A stretch of DNA of 42,046 bases from an uncultured Microbulbifer sp. (GTDB lineage Bacteria > Pseudomonadota > Gammaproteobacteria > Pseudomonadales > Cellvibrionaceae): contig NZ_CANMKV010000038.1 of the NCBI RefSeq assembly GCF_947498635.1, positions 1 to 42,046 on the forward strand, written 5' to 3'. The first letter of the stretch is position 1. Each line of letters opens with the position of its first letter. A program made the translations under genes and the position numbers. Under the pieces are notes generated by a model, which made no database searches, had not been told where the DNA came from, and worked only from the letters and a program-made list of their open reading frames with translations. Shown here one piece after another: positions 26,042-35,292 of this stretch.

Positions 26042-28231
26042 TTATTCAGTTTTTGATAAGAGGCTCACCAGTTCCCCTATTTCCCACTCGTTGCAAGATT
26101 GTGACTCCTGACACCTTTGTAAGGTGCGCTTTATGGTGCTATTTCCGCTTTGCTCGGAGGCCAATTTCAAGAAATGTAGGGCCTTTTTCAGATTGTAATT
26201 GGTAAGGTCACCGGAACTGTAGGCCCTGGCCAGTTTTAAAGAGGCGCCGGTATGGCCCAGTTCAGAGGCACTTTTATACAGTTCAAGGGCCAGCTCCTGA
26301 TCCTTGCTTACGCCCAGCCCCTGCTCATACATGCGACCCTGGTTGAAGAGGCCATACATGGAATTGCGTTTTGAGGCGTGTTTAAACCAAGTCAATGCGT
26401 CAGTATAGTTTTGCTCACCGGTCTCTTCACCTAAGCTAAGAAATAACAACCCGAGGGCATTCATAGCGTCCACCGATCCGGCTTCTGCGGCCTGCTTCAA
26501 GTAACCTATTGCCTGTTGCAGATTCCGTTCTACTCCCAGACCATGTTGATAGAGTAACCCCAGGTTAAAACTGGCTCTGGCTGACCCCTGTTGTGCAGCA
26601 TATTGGTATATTTTGAGTGCTCGCTGGTAATCCTGCTCAACGCCCGCGCCCTTAGCAGAGGCGTAGCCCAGACTGGTGATACAGTCGAGGTGGTTGACCT
26701 TAGCGCAGAGGGCATACCAGCCATAGGCAAGCTCGTGATTGGTCGGTAGTATTTTTCCGGTGGCATTTAGAGTGCCCATGCGAAATTGTGCCGGCAGGTG
26801 CCAGCGCAGTGCAGCCGCCTCAAAATCCCTAAGGGCAGATTGGGAATCTTGTCTTTGTTGATAAAGACCGTTTTCAGCAATTTTTCCTCTCAGATGCAAG
26901 GCCATAGGGAAACCGGCCTCGGCGGCCTGCTGCAGATAATACATGCCCTCCTCGCTCAGATTTTCATCGGCGACCTCAAGCAGATATTTACCATAGTAAA
27001 ATTGTGCTGGAGGAAAATTCTGTTCTGCCGCTCGGCGGAGTAGCCTTTTAAAAGCGTCTTGTTGTGCGGACGGGCCCTGTAGGTGGAAGCCAGCCAGTTC
27101 AAACAGTGCCGGGGCATAGTCATGGTTTGCCGAGGCTTGGAGGTAATGTTGTACCTGCTCCTCCCTGGACTCGCTGTATTGAGAAGATGACAGTAGCAGG
27201 GCCATGATGTACTCGGCCTCACCGCTATCCATAGCTTGCGCGGCACTTGCCAGTAATTGTTTTGCTAGCGGCGTATCGGTTTCAATGCCGAGGCCGATTT
27301 GAGTGATATAGGCCAGTATGACTTTGGCCTCTTGCAGACCTTGGTCTGCGGCGGCAACAAACAGCTGGGCGCATTCATTCAGAGTAAACTTTGTGCTTTT
27401 ACCAGCAAGGCACAGATTGCCAAGACTGATACTCGCACTAATGGAGCCCATGCCGATCGCTTCTAGGTAAGACTGCTCCGCCTGTAGGAATTGCCCTTCG
27501 GCCTCTTGAACTTGACCGATGGCATGGCGTGCGGCGTAATCAGTTTCTGCCATTGGCTGGATAATTTTTTTATAAAGCGCGTCAGAGAGACCTGCAAAGG
27601 GGTACTTAATCTCAAGTAGGCGGTGCAGGAAACGGGTATTGTCAAAATATATTTTTCTGACCTTGCTATTCTCTGGATCGCGCACATTGTAAATTTTATA
27701 TAAACCGTTGCGGCTCGCAGCAAATTCAAAATAGCTATCGATGACTTCATAGCCTGACAAGCCGAGTAGGTCCTCGGCATCGCCCCAGCTGGCGATTTCA
27801 TAGGCACTGTAAAAGGCGTCGCCCCTGCGGGTGGACAGTACACCGGTGGCGATAAAGTTGAAAATATTTTGGTGATAATTGGCCTGCGTATTATTTCCGG
27901 TGGACTCATAGCACTCGGTGGCACTCAAGTGTGGTAGTAACGAGATACTGTTGAGCTGAGTAATTTCCTGCCAATTTACTTCGGTACAGGTTTTCTGCCC
28001 GGACTCGATGGCTGCCATTTCTCCCTGGTAGCGCTGCTGTGCCTCGAGAGTTTTCAAGGATTGAGGCGATTCCAGGTAATGGCGCCAATAAGTGTCATAG
28101 AGGACGGAGTTCGGTATTTGCGCTACCTGTGCGGTTAAAGTCGACAGCGGATCTGTTGATGTTTCAATCACAGTTTGCGAGGTGCAGGCAGAGAACAGTA
28201 GGGCGATCGGTATCAGCAGCAGTTTTTTCAT
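26042..28231 (-). CDS. Sel1-repeat (TPR-like) lipoprotein
   Basis: A 729-residue protein with a lipoprotein signal (lipobox FSAC, Cys16). From about residue 240 to the end it is built of tandem Sel1-like repeats, each about 36 residues, recognisable from units such as ARASFNLGLLYQHGLGVERN, YGLFNQGRMYEQGLGVSKD and ALELYKSASELGHTGASLKLA. Such repeats form a superhelical protein-binding scaffold. The N-terminal 240 residues are a distinct region of unknown fold. The start codon lies 3 bases after the stop of the upstream transglutaminase-like gene, so the two are translationally linked and likely work together in the envelope. Confidence 0.85.
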   Translation of the reverse strand: MKKLLLIPIALLFSACTSQTVIETSTDPLSTLTAQVAQIPNSVLYDTYWRHYLESPQSLKTLEAQQRYQGEMAAIESGQKTCTEVNWQEITQLNSISLLPHLSATECYESTGNNTQANYHQNIFNFIATGVLSTRRGDAFYSAYEIASWGDAEDLLGLSGYEVIDSYFEFAASRNGLYKIYNVRDPENSKVRKIYFDNTRFLHRLLEIKYPFAGLSDALYKKIIQPMAETDYAARHAIGQVQEAEGQFLQAEQSYLEAIGMGSISASISLGNLCLAGKSTKFTLNECAQLFVAAADQGLQEAKVILAYITQIGLGIETDTPLAKQLLASAAQAMDSGEAEYIMALLLSSSQYSESREEQVQHYLQASANHDYAPALFELAGFHLQGPSAQQDAFKRLLRRAAEQNFPPAQFYYGKYLLEVADENLSEEGMYYLQQAAEAGFPMALHLRGKIAENGLYQQRQDSQSALRDFEAAALRWHLPAQFRMGTLNATGKILPTNHELAYGWYALCAKVNHLDCITSLGYASAKGAGVEQDYQRALKIYQYAAQQGSARASFNLGLLYQHGLGVERNLQQAIGYLKQAAEAGSVDAMNALGLLFLSLGEETGEQNYTDALTWFKHASKRNSMYGLFNQGRMYEQGLGVSKDQELALELYKSASELGHTGASLKLARAYSSGDLTNYNLKKALHFLKLASEQSGNSTIKRTLQRCQESQSCNEWEIGELVSLLSKTE

Positions 28232-28234
28232 GTC

Positions 28235-30232
28235 TTATTTCCTGATCAGAGATTTAATCAGGTTTTTCATTTCCTGGCTGTTGCTGCGCTCGAGGGAGGC
28301 TTCACTCTTGGCCCAAAACTTATATTGTAGTGCTGTGTCGAGCTGCTTGAACTGCACCAAATATTGGGGCACATCCTGTTGCTCGACATGATCGGTTTTC
28401 GATTTAAAGGCGTACTTGACCTCTAGCCCATTCTTCAGCCGCTTTGCCCTGCGGGTAAAGGTGAACCAGGGGTTGTCGATACTGATGGTGTCCAGCTCTT
28501 CCTGCCAAAGTAATTCGCCGCGAATACGTACTGTCGCACTCTGCAGGACATCGACAGGGTGTGCCAGGGCCAATGGGGTCTTGCGAATAGGCCGCTGGGG
28601 TTTTGACAAGTAGGGCACGATGGCGGAGCCGTATAGAGAGAATATCTTGCGCGCGGAATGCAGCTGGGCAAATTCACTGATTTGGTAGTGTTCGGACACT
28701 TCCAGCTGGTTCTCCTGCAGGCTGTCCTTGTAAAGGATTTCTGGATTGGCGTTTACTCCTGGATAGTAGCCGGCAATAAAATTGGTATAGCTACTTTTGA
28801 TCTGCTCGGAATCTGCGGAGAGGAAAAACTGGCGCACCTGCTCAGCCTTTAGGTGCGTAAAGTGTGAGCGCACGTGCAGGTGCGCGCTGTTCTCTGCGGC
28901 ATCGATCTCAAACTGTTCCTCGATACGGGCGCTGAGGCTGGCGACTCTCTCTGAACTGGGCTCCATGGCTTTGAGGCTCTGGGTATGTTCTGCGATAGGC
29001 AGTGCCAGTTCGTAGTCGAAAAACCCCTTATGTTCGATGTCGATACCCTGACCGGACGCGGTGGCGTCCACCCAGTATTCGCGGTCATTTAATATGATCA
29101 AATTGATCACATGGTTAAAAGTCTCGGGGGAGGGAATATCCCGGCCGATGTCCCGCCCGCGAGAAGAGGATACCAGGGCAGGGTAGGACTCAACCCCGAG
29201 ATGAGCCAACATGCTAGTGAGCAGCAGGGCTTTGTCCTTACAGTCTCCGTAGCGTTTCTGGAGGGTTTCCTGTGGAGTTCTAGGCTGATGCGAGTTGATA
29301 CCCAGCTCAATGCCAAAGTAGCGGATATCTTCCTGTACATATTCGATCGCCTTACTGACGGCGCCCTCGAGCCCCAGTTGTGCCCGCCAGCTATCCAGTG
29401 TTTTTTCCAGCGCCGCGGGCAGCGATCGATCGACCTGATAGAGCTCCAGGGCCCATTTATTGACCTCTGCCCAAGTATCGTAGCCAGAGTATTGGAAGTA
29501 ATTCAGGGGATCGTGCCAGTAGGGGTATTCACTCTCTGCCAGCACTCCCGCCACATCCCTCAGGTCGAGTGTGTAGGCAAAGTTGCCCTGGTGGCGGGTT
29601 TCGCTGACGGGAACGGCATGGTGGTTAAATCGGTAGTTGAGCTTTTTGTCACTAATTACTTTTACAAGGCGGCGGTCTACCGCCTGAGGCCAAGAGAGAT
29701 AGAGACGGCCAAAATCGTTGCGCGCAAAGATTGGATTGCTGCCATCGATGGTGTAGGTGTAACGGATGATATCGCCTGGGCGGATATCCTCGAGGATATA
29801 AAGTGCATTCCACTGCTCGGAATAGAGTTTGCTGGATAACTCTTGTTCGGATTGAAAAAGCTTGAAAGCATCCTCTTTTAAACGATTCAGGCGCTCACCG
29901 TCACGCTGGATGCTGATGTCGTGCACCAGCAGCTTTTGGAAGGCTGGATAAAAGCTAAAATTCAGCTCGGCAATTTCATTGACGCCCTGCTGGTTCAGCG
30001 GCTCCATAATTACTTGGAAATAGTATTGCTGCTCTTTACCCCAGTGGCGTATCTGAGAATTCAACAGATGCACGCGCACGCTCCCCTGCGCCGGGCGTTT
30101 GGAGACCACTGGCGGTAACACTTCAACCCAGTCGGGGGCTGCACTGAAAAAGAGTTCCGGGGCCGCTTGTGCGAGAGAAGTAAGAGCGATAAACACGGTG
30201 GCCAGTAGTTGGCCGTGAAAACGGTATTTCAA
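28235..30232 (-). CDS. DUF3857 and transglutaminase-like domain protein, exported
   Basis: A 665-residue protein with a signal peptide (cleavage near SLAQAA). An N-terminal DUF3857 domain (about 50-230) precedes a transglutaminase-like cysteine-protease fold. The predicted catalytic triad is intact: Cys331 in YGDCKDKALLL, His374 in FNHVI and Asp389 in WVDAT. The C-terminal third is a beta-rich domain. Proteins of this build occur widely in gammaproteobacteria and Bacteroidetes in the periplasm; their substrates are mostly unknown. It is the first gene of a two-gene operon with the Sel1 lipoprotein, whose start lies 3 bases downstream. The Sel1 scaffold is a candidate binding partner. Confidence 0.88.
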   Translation of the reverse strand: MKYRFHGQLLATVFIALTSLAQAAPELFFSAAPDWVEVLPPVVSKRPAQGSVRVHLLNSQIRHWGKEQQYYFQVIMEPLNQQGVNEIAELNFSFYPAFQKLLVHDISIQRDGERLNRLKEDAFKLFQSEQELSSKLYSEQWNALYILEDIRPGDIIRYTYTIDGSNPIFARNDFGRLYLSWPQAVDRRLVKVISDKKLNYRFNHHAVPVSETRHQGNFAYTLDLRDVAGVLAESEYPYWHDPLNYFQYSGYDTWAEVNKWALELYQVDRSLPAALEKTLDSWRAQLGLEGAVSKAIEYVQEDIRYFGIELGINSHQPRTPQETLQKRYGDCKDKALLLTSMLAHLGVESYPALVSSSRGRDIGRDIPSPETFNHVINLIILNDREYWVDATASGQGIDIEHKGFFDYELALPIAEHTQSLKAMEPSSERVASLSARIEEQFEIDAAENSAHLHVRSHFTHLKAEQVRQFFLSADSEQIKSSYTNFIAGYYPGVNANPEILYKDSLQENQLEVSEHYQISEFAQLHSARKIFSLYGSAIVPYLSKPQRPIRKTPLALAHPVDVLQSATVRIRGELLWQEELDTISIDNPWFTFTRRAKRLKNGLEVKYAFKSKTDHVEQQDVPQYLVQFKQLDTALQYKFWAKSEASLERSNSQEMKNLIKSLIRK

Positions 30233-30306
30233 AGTGAGCCTCTAGGGTTATTCACGGCCATGGTTACCCACAGCAGGTGTTTATAGGCCGGAGGTGAGTT
30301 CAGGCG

Positions 30307-30340
30307 CTCGATGGGCAGAGGGTCTCGATGGGCAGAGGGT
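30307..30340. repeat. perfect tandem duplication of a 17-bp unit
   Basis: CTCGATGGGCAGAGGGT occurs twice head to tail (30307-30323 and 30324-30340), about 75 bases upstream of the transglutaminase gene start on the minus strand. It falls in the promoter or leader of that operon. It may be a recent slippage duplication or a doubled regulator site. Confidence 0.8.
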
Positions 30341-30567
30341 ATAGAGAGGGGCAGGGGATTACCGGTTGGGACCGGCAGATCGATAGCTCCTCCTGAACTT
30401 CTCGATAGTCGCCCGAACATCCTGGCGCAGCGCCGAGCGGTTGTTGGCTGCAGGCACACCTTTAAGCGGCTGTTATCGCAGCAATATACCTGAACAAAGG
30501 GGGAGATAATATTGGGTTGGCCGAGGGTAATGGCTGAATGTGGATAAAAAGGCGTGCTTAGGACAGT

Positions 30568-30599
30568 GCCCCTCCAAGGCTGTTTGTCTCGGGAGGGGC
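30568..30599 (-). terminator. GC-rich hairpin downstream of the DUF3014 gene
   Basis: GCCCCTCC and GGAGGGGC form an 8-bp stem with a 16-base loop. It lies 18 bases beyond the DUF3014 stop on the minus strand. A T run (from the AAAAA at 30546-30550) comes only about 20 bases later, so its termination efficiency is uncertain. Confidence 0.5.
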
Positions 30600-30616
30600 G
30601 CTTGTCGGGTCGGGTT

Positions 30617-31471
30617 CTACTGGGACTGCTGGGGTTGCTGTACCGGCATGGCTTCCAGCTTTTCCTTCAGCTCTTTGAGCTTTTCCTTTACCCGTGTGGC
30701 GTTGTCTGGGCCCATGCGAATCATCAGCTTCTGCACGCCGGGCAGCTTCTCCAGTTTGGGGTCGGCAAATTTATAGTATACGGATGGGCGCACCAGTTTG
30801 ATGGGACCCTCGACTTCCGGGGCCGCGAGTACTTTGTCGATCGCCTCAAGCACCACTTGGTGGAAGGTTTTATTGCGAATACCCAGTTCGCTGTAGGCCT
30901 GTGCCAGGCGTGGATACCAATACTGGTAGAGACCCACGGCGGTATCGGTATTCATCAGGGCGAACAGACGCACCGGCTGGTCGTAGCGACGGTAATTGTC
31001 CGGTGATAACTGATAGCCCTCTATGGAGGAACCGCTGACAACAATCGGGCCGCGGATGGTCTTCAGCGGGCGATGCTTATGGATGAGATCCCCACGAGAG
31101 CCAGAGTTGGCTGCGGCCACCCACTTGCGAATGACTTCGTCAGTTACCAGCCAGCGTGACAGCGCGTTGTCCGGAGCGAGGCTTTCCAGATCGTCGTAAG
31201 CGGCCTTATCGCTCTCATTCAGTGGGGGTGGGGGCTCCCTGCCGGGCTCTTCCACCGGCGCAGGTTCCTGAGGTTCTGGGGCGGCAGCCTGTTCTTCAGG
31301 TTGCTCGAGTGTTCCGGGCTCAGAGGTAGTCTGGGGCTCCTCAATGACTTTAATTGAGGGAACTTCGTTCTTCTTATCATCACTGGTCCACAGCCAATAG
31401 GCTGCTGCAGCGACAACGATCACCACAATAATCCCGATGATCCACCCATGCCTAGACTGATGTTCCGACAT
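30617..31471 (-). CDS. DUF3014 inner-membrane protein
   Basis: A 284-residue protein. I start at the ATG at 31471, since the extra 15 residues upstream are polar and unconvincing. One membrane helix (about residues 10-28, IIGIIVVIVVAAAAYWLW) is followed by a long Pro/Glu/Ala-rich periplasmic linker (about 45-85). A globular domain with DNALSRWLVTDEVIRKWV, PLKTIRG and YRRYDQPVRL is characteristic of the DUF3014 family. The C-terminus is a lysine/glutamate helix ending in glutamines. Function is unknown; the topology suggests an envelope protein spanning the periplasm. It is divergent from the amylase gene. Confidence 0.85.
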   Translation of the reverse strand: MSEHQSRHGWIIGIIVVIVVAAAAYWLWTSDDKKNEVPSIKVIEEPQTTSEPGTLEQPEEQAAAPEPQEPAPVEEPGREPPPPLNESDKAAYDDLESLAPDNALSRWLVTDEVIRKWVAAANSGSRGDLIHKHRPLKTIRGPIVVSGSSIEGYQLSPDNYRRYDQPVRLFALMNTDTAVGLYQYWYPRLAQAYSELGIRNKTFHQVVLEAIDKVLAAPEVEGPIKLVRPSVYYKFADPKLEKLPGVQKLMIRMGPDNATRVKEKLKELKEKLEAMPVQQPQQSQ

Positions 31472-31734
31472 TCCCTGCCTCCTTTTGCTGCTATCAGAAT
31501 GTGACGCTTGGACCACGGCAAAGCGCTTCGGTTTCTCCGCGGTGTCTGAGTTTTACCTTACTCTCCATGAGGGCCGGTCGCAAAGCGGATTTGCCTTGGC
31601 CCTGAGCCGTTGCGAAAATTGAGGCCGTCAGAGTTTGAAGACTGGCTACGCCCCCGCCTGGGAGGATGTGTGAATCCCACGGCCAATTAGAGTTGGCTGG
31701 TAAAAATATGCGCGGCGAGATAAGAGAGAAAACA

Positions 31735-33399
31735 ATGGTTAGATGCACCAGCTTACTGATTGGTCTATTTCTTGGGGTAGTGCAGATGCTGGGGGGCGTG
31801 CACACAGCACAGGCCGCTATGCCGGTTGATCCCTTTTGGCGCAACGCCACCATCTACTTTATGTTGCCGGACCGCTTTTATAATGGCGATAGGGGCAATG
31901 ACTTCCCCTACGGGCGCAAGGATGACGCGGCATACCTGCGCGGCTTTGCCGGTGGTGACCTGCGCGGGATAATTGAAAAGATCGAGGCCGGTTATTTTAA
32001 TGAGTTGGGAGTAGATGCTATCTGGATGTCCCCGGTCATCGAGAATATTCACGGTTACAATGAGTCCGACAAGCGCACCTATGCCTTCCACGGCTACTGG
32101 CCCAAGGACTGGACCGCGGTGGATGCCAACTTTGGCACCGAGACCGAGTTGGCAGAGCTGATAGAAGCCGCGCATAAGCGCGGTATTCGTGTGTTACTCG
32201 ATGTGATTCTCAATCACACCGGCCCAATAACCGCAAAGGATCCAGAGTGGCCCGCCAGTTGGTTGCGCAAAGGCGCGCAGTGCGATTGGTCTGATTACGC
32301 CGGCAATGTGGAGTGCGCGATCCACGCCAATCTCACCGATATCCTCACCGAAAGTGATGAGCCCGTGGACCTGCCGCCACAGCTTGTGGATAAGTGGAAA
32401 CGCGAGGGCCGCCTGGCGCAGGAGCAACTCGAGCTGGATGCATTTTTTACACGTACCGGCTATCCGCGCGCGCCCAAATATTACCTGGTCAAGTGGTTGA
32501 CCGACTGGGTACGGGAGTACGGAGTAGATGGCTTCCGTGTCGACACGGTAAAACATGTCGAGCCCGAAGCCTGGGCAATTCTGAAAAAAGAGGCAGACCT
32601 GGCTCTGGCCGAATGGAAAGCGAAAAACCCACAGAAGAAACTGGATGACCGGGATTTCTTTATGCTGGGTGAGGTTTACCATTTTGGTGTAAATAATTAT
32701 GGCCCCACCGTTGGTCGTGTTTACGATTACAGTGATCAACAAGTGGATTTCTACCAGTACGGTTTCGACAGCCTGATCAACTTTGATTTTGCCCAGGTGG
32801 CCAGCCAGCCCGCCGAAAATATCTTCTCCAGCTATTCCGCTGCACTTAACGATGGCGAGTTAAAGGGTTTGGGGGTGCTCAACTATCTGGGCTCCCACGA
32901 CGACCACCACTCCTTCGACCGCGAGCGCAAACAGACCCACAATGCTGCCAGTAAATTGATGCTGGCACCGGGCGCGGTGCAGATTTATTACGGCGATGAA
33001 CTTGCGCGCCCCATGACCGATGCCCGAGCCCATGGCGATGCGGCCATGCGCAGCCCCATGAACTGGGGCGACCTAAAAAAATATGAAACCCGCGCACTGC
33101 TCACCCATTGGCAGAAGCTCGGCCAATTCCGCCGCGCGCACCCCGCCGTGGGCGCCGGTGTACACAAGAAACTCGCCGATAAGCCCTACACCTTTGCCCG
33201 CACTCTAGCGGGGGAGCCGCCGGTGGTGGTGGCAATGGGCCTGCCCAGCGGGGAGAAGCGCATTTCTGTAAAAGGCGTGTTTGCCGATGGTGCGGTGTTA
33301 ACAGATTACTATTCTGGTGAGCGTGCAAAAGTCGAGGGCGGCAATGTTACTTTTAATACCAAAGGGGATCTGTTGCTGCTTTCAGCTAAGTCAAAATAG
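31735..33399 (+). CDS. exported GH13 alpha-amylase family enzyme
   Basis: A 554-residue glycoside hydrolase of family GH13. I choose the ATG at 31735 because it begins a clean signal peptide (cleavage near HTAQA), behind a GAGAGA element; longer frames start further upstream. Conserved regions are visible: region I DVILNH, region II GFRVDTVKH with nucleophile Asp270, region III GEVYHFG with acid/base Glu313, and region IV GSHDDHH with Asp389. Region IV deviates from the usual NHD (Ser-His-Asp here), a variant seen in some subfamilies. The enzyme should act on alpha-1,4-glucans in the periplasm or outside the cell, giving maltooligosaccharides or glucose. Glucokinase and the TonB receptor are encoded about 10 kb upstream. 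Confidence 0.9.
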   Translation: MVRCTSLLIGLFLGVVQMLGGVHTAQAAMPVDPFWRNATIYFMLPDRFYNGDRGNDFPYGRKDDAAYLRGFAGGDLRGIIEKIEAGYFNELGVDAIWMSPVIENIHGYNESDKRTYAFHGYWPKDWTAVDANFGTETELAELIEAAHKRGIRVLLDVILNHTGPITAKDPEWPASWLRKGAQCDWSDYAGNVECAIHANLTDILTESDEPVDLPPQLVDKWKREGRLAQEQLELDAFFTRTGYPRAPKYYLVKWLTDWVREYGVDGFRVDTVKHVEPEAWAILKKEADLALAEWKAKNPQKKLDDRDFFMLGEVYHFGVNNYGPTVGRVYDYSDQQVDFYQYGFDSLINFDFAQVASQPAENIFSSYSAALNDGELKGLGVLNYLGSHDDHHSFDRERKQTHNAASKLMLAPGAVQIYYGDELARPMTDARAHGDAAMRSPMNWGDLKKYETRALLTHWQKLGQFRRAHPAVGAGVHKKLADKPYTFARTLAGEPPVVVAMGLPSGEKRISVKGVFADGAVLTDYYSGERAKVEGGNVTFNTKGDLLLLSAKSK

Positions 33400-33426
33400 C
33401 CCCAGTTTTTAACAGACCCAGGAAAG

Positions 33427-33459
33427 AAAAAGCCCGACAAATTATTGTCGGGCTTTTTT
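33427..33459. terminator. bidirectional Rho-independent terminator
   Basis: AAAAAGCCCGACAA and TTGTCGGGCTTTTTT form a 9-bp GC-rich stem plus A/T extension around a 4-base loop. It serves the convergent amylase and universal-stress-protein genes. Confidence 0.92.
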
Positions 33460-33479
33460 GTGGCGCTTTCGACGAGCTA

Positions 33480-34322
33480 TTACACGTCGGTGTTGGTGAA
33501 CTGGTTACACACCATCACATCCACGTCCAATTGGCCGATCACCCGCTCGGCGGTATTACCACGTAGTAGCGAACCGGTTTCACCGAACTGGTTGAGTGTG
33601 CCCATTACCACCAAATCCGCATCAATTTCCTTTGCCACGGTTTCCACTACATCGCTGGTATAGCCCTGCTTCACGTGAATGCGGTGGGTGGGCACACCGG
33701 TCTTATCAGCGAGCTTGGCCAGGGCGCCCCGATCCGGATAGCGCATGGAATCCAGGAAGGCATTCACCAGGTGCAGCTCGGCACCATAATGGCCGGCGAT
33801 ATAGGTGGCGCGCTCGCTGATCTGCCGATTTAGCTGGCGCTGTTCCAGGGTCTTCGCCTGGTAGTTCACCGTAGCCAGAACTACTTTACGCGCCGCCTTG
33901 GCGCCGGGGCGAATCAACACCACGGGGCAGCGTGCGGTTTTCAAAACCCGCCACTTGGATTCCGCGAAGGTAAAGCGGCGGGTGGATTTCTTGTGCACCG
34001 GTAGGTAGATCATTTCCGCATTGCAGCGCTTGGCCTCCTGTACGATGGCTGCCTGCCAGTCACTGGACCAACACACAGTTATCTCACAAGTGAGGCCGGC
34101 GGCGGAAATGGGGTCGCGAATCTGCTCGCGGAACCAGGATTCATCGCGGAAGAGGTGGTCGTTCACTGCGCGGGTATCCACAGCCTCTCCGTTCACCGCG
34201 ACAAACACAGCCAGACGCGGCTGCGGGTTGCGCCCGCGAGAAGTGCTCATTGCCCGCTCTAGGGCCACATGCTTGTCATCGTTGGGGTCCACGACCACGA
34301 ATACGGTATTTTGCTGCTCCAT
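33480..34322 (-). CDS. tandem-domain universal stress protein (UspE-like)
   Basis: A 280-residue cytoplasmic protein with two universal stress domains. The second has the nucleotide-binding pattern G-2x-G-9x-G(S/T) as GTLNQFGETGSLLRGNTAERV-like residues. The first begins VFVVVDPNDD and ends PVVLIRPG, and has a weaker motif. This matches the UspE architecture (about 300 residues, two Usp domains), linked to motility, adhesion and stress survival in E. coli. The ATG follows a perfect GGAGGAAAG ribosome binding site. It is the last gene of ordinary chromosomal type before the cassette array begins to its right. Confidence 0.88.
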   Translation of the reverse strand: MEQQNTVFVVVDPNDDKHVALERAMSTSRGRNPQPRLAVFVAVNGEAVDTRAVNDHLFRDESWFREQIRDPISAAGLTCEITVCWSSDWQAAIVQEAKRCNAEMIYLPVHKKSTRRFTFAESKWRVLKTARCPVVLIRPGAKAARKVVLATVNYQAKTLEQRQLNRQISERATYIAGHYGAELHLVNAFLDSMRYPDRGALAKLADKTGVPTHRIHVKQGYTSDVVETVAKEIDADLVVMGTLNQFGETGSLLRGNTAERVIGQLDVDVMVCNQFTNTDV

Positions 34323-34782
34323 CTTTCCTCCAGAACAATGGCTTTTTCCGGTCTCTGCCTTGTGCAGTTGACTCTTGGGTCTACGTTATCATGGGGCGTC
34401 TCTGACGCGGAGCATTTACCGCTTTAATGCGTTGAAAAGCGCGCCATTGAGGCCTTAGTGCCGGCGTATGATGAAGTAATGGGGGAAATTCGTATTGAGC
34501 CAGATCAAGAGGGTAATTCAGCTCAAGAGGCCTTGAGCAATGGAGGTAAATTTACAGTCGTTTTTTTCGGGTTTTGTATTGGCTGCATTTAGTCTCCCTC
34601 GATATTGCCCAGTGTGTCGACGGTTGTGGGAGTCCCGGCTTAATGAACCGATAAACGAACAATAAGGCTTTACATGGAATACTTGAAAGCCCTAACCATT
34701 TAAGCCTATATTGGAGACCCCGTTGTGTCACTTTCAGAGCTTCATAATTAATTATTAAAATGGTTTCAATTCTGAGTTTTTC
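34323..34782. other. transition region between chromosome and cassette array, no intact gene
   Basis: This stretch begins with the Usp promoter region and becomes markedly AT-rich after about 34,650. One plus-strand frame of about 50 codons ending at 34,592 (reading IRIEPDQEGNSAQEALSNGG) lacks a start and a ribosome binding site. I cannot tell whether it is a gene remnant. No clear attC is visible here, so the exact left boundary of the array is uncertain. Confidence 0.35.
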
Positions 34783-34893
34783 TTACTGCCAGCCACGATG
34801 TTCATATTTAGAATTCGCGCCAAATAATTGAGTGAAGATGTCATGGGAGGTCTCAGCAGTAATACCTTCTCTTCCGATGGAAATCTTCTTCAT
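34783..34893 (-). pseudogene. 36-codon remnant frame in the array tail
   Basis: A minus-strand ATG (34893) overlaps the end of the preceding lipoprotein remnant as TAATG. It encodes 36 residues beginning MKKISIGREGITAETS and ending in an aromatic C-terminus. The composition looks protein-like, but the length and surroundings suggest the tail of a decayed cassette gene. No ribosome binding site is visible. Family unknown. Confidence 0.25.
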
Positions 34894-35052
34894 TAGCCTG
34901 TCGTTCTTTCCGGTTCAGCAGTACCAAAATAGTTATTATACGCTCTAGCTGCTTAGGTTTGATCTTCCAGTTCTTTGACCTCAAAATTTTTTATAAATAT
35001 TGTTTGGTATCGCACACCCAGAGATAGTAAAAATAAAGATTGTTTTTATCAT
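34893..35052 (-). pseudogene. decayed lipoprotein cassette gene
   Basis: From ATG 35052 the minus strand encodes a short lipoprotein-like signal (hydrophobic IFIFTISGCA with a cysteine). The frame then breaks at an A-run (AAAAAATTTTGAGG on the minus strand). The next frame continues plausibly (KNFEVKELEDQT) and, after an in-frame TAA, AARAYNNYFGTAEPE. At least one frameshift and one nonsense change are needed to rebuild a small lipoprotein. It resembles the other lipoprotein cassettes in style only. Confidence 0.3.
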
Positions 35053-35292
35053 GGTTTTAGCTTGAAAAATAATAAACCTATAGGTGAATCAACGATTCTT
35101 TTGGTTTGACTCAACGGATCTCTATCGTTCCGGCGTGAAAAATAAAAATATGACTCCATGAATTGGAAAGTTCTATAGGAGGTCATATGCGAAATTGGCA
35201 GAGCTAGGCTCATGGGAAACATTATTGCAGATCCTTGATGGTGTTTATATTCAATTATCGAAAGAAAACGTTATTTGGAGCTAAGAAAGTTG

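Noticed and set aside
29111..29839. 242-codon plus-strand frame antisense to the transglutaminase gene
   Set aside because: The minus strand carries a complete domain protein with catalytic residues here; the antisense frame has no motif.
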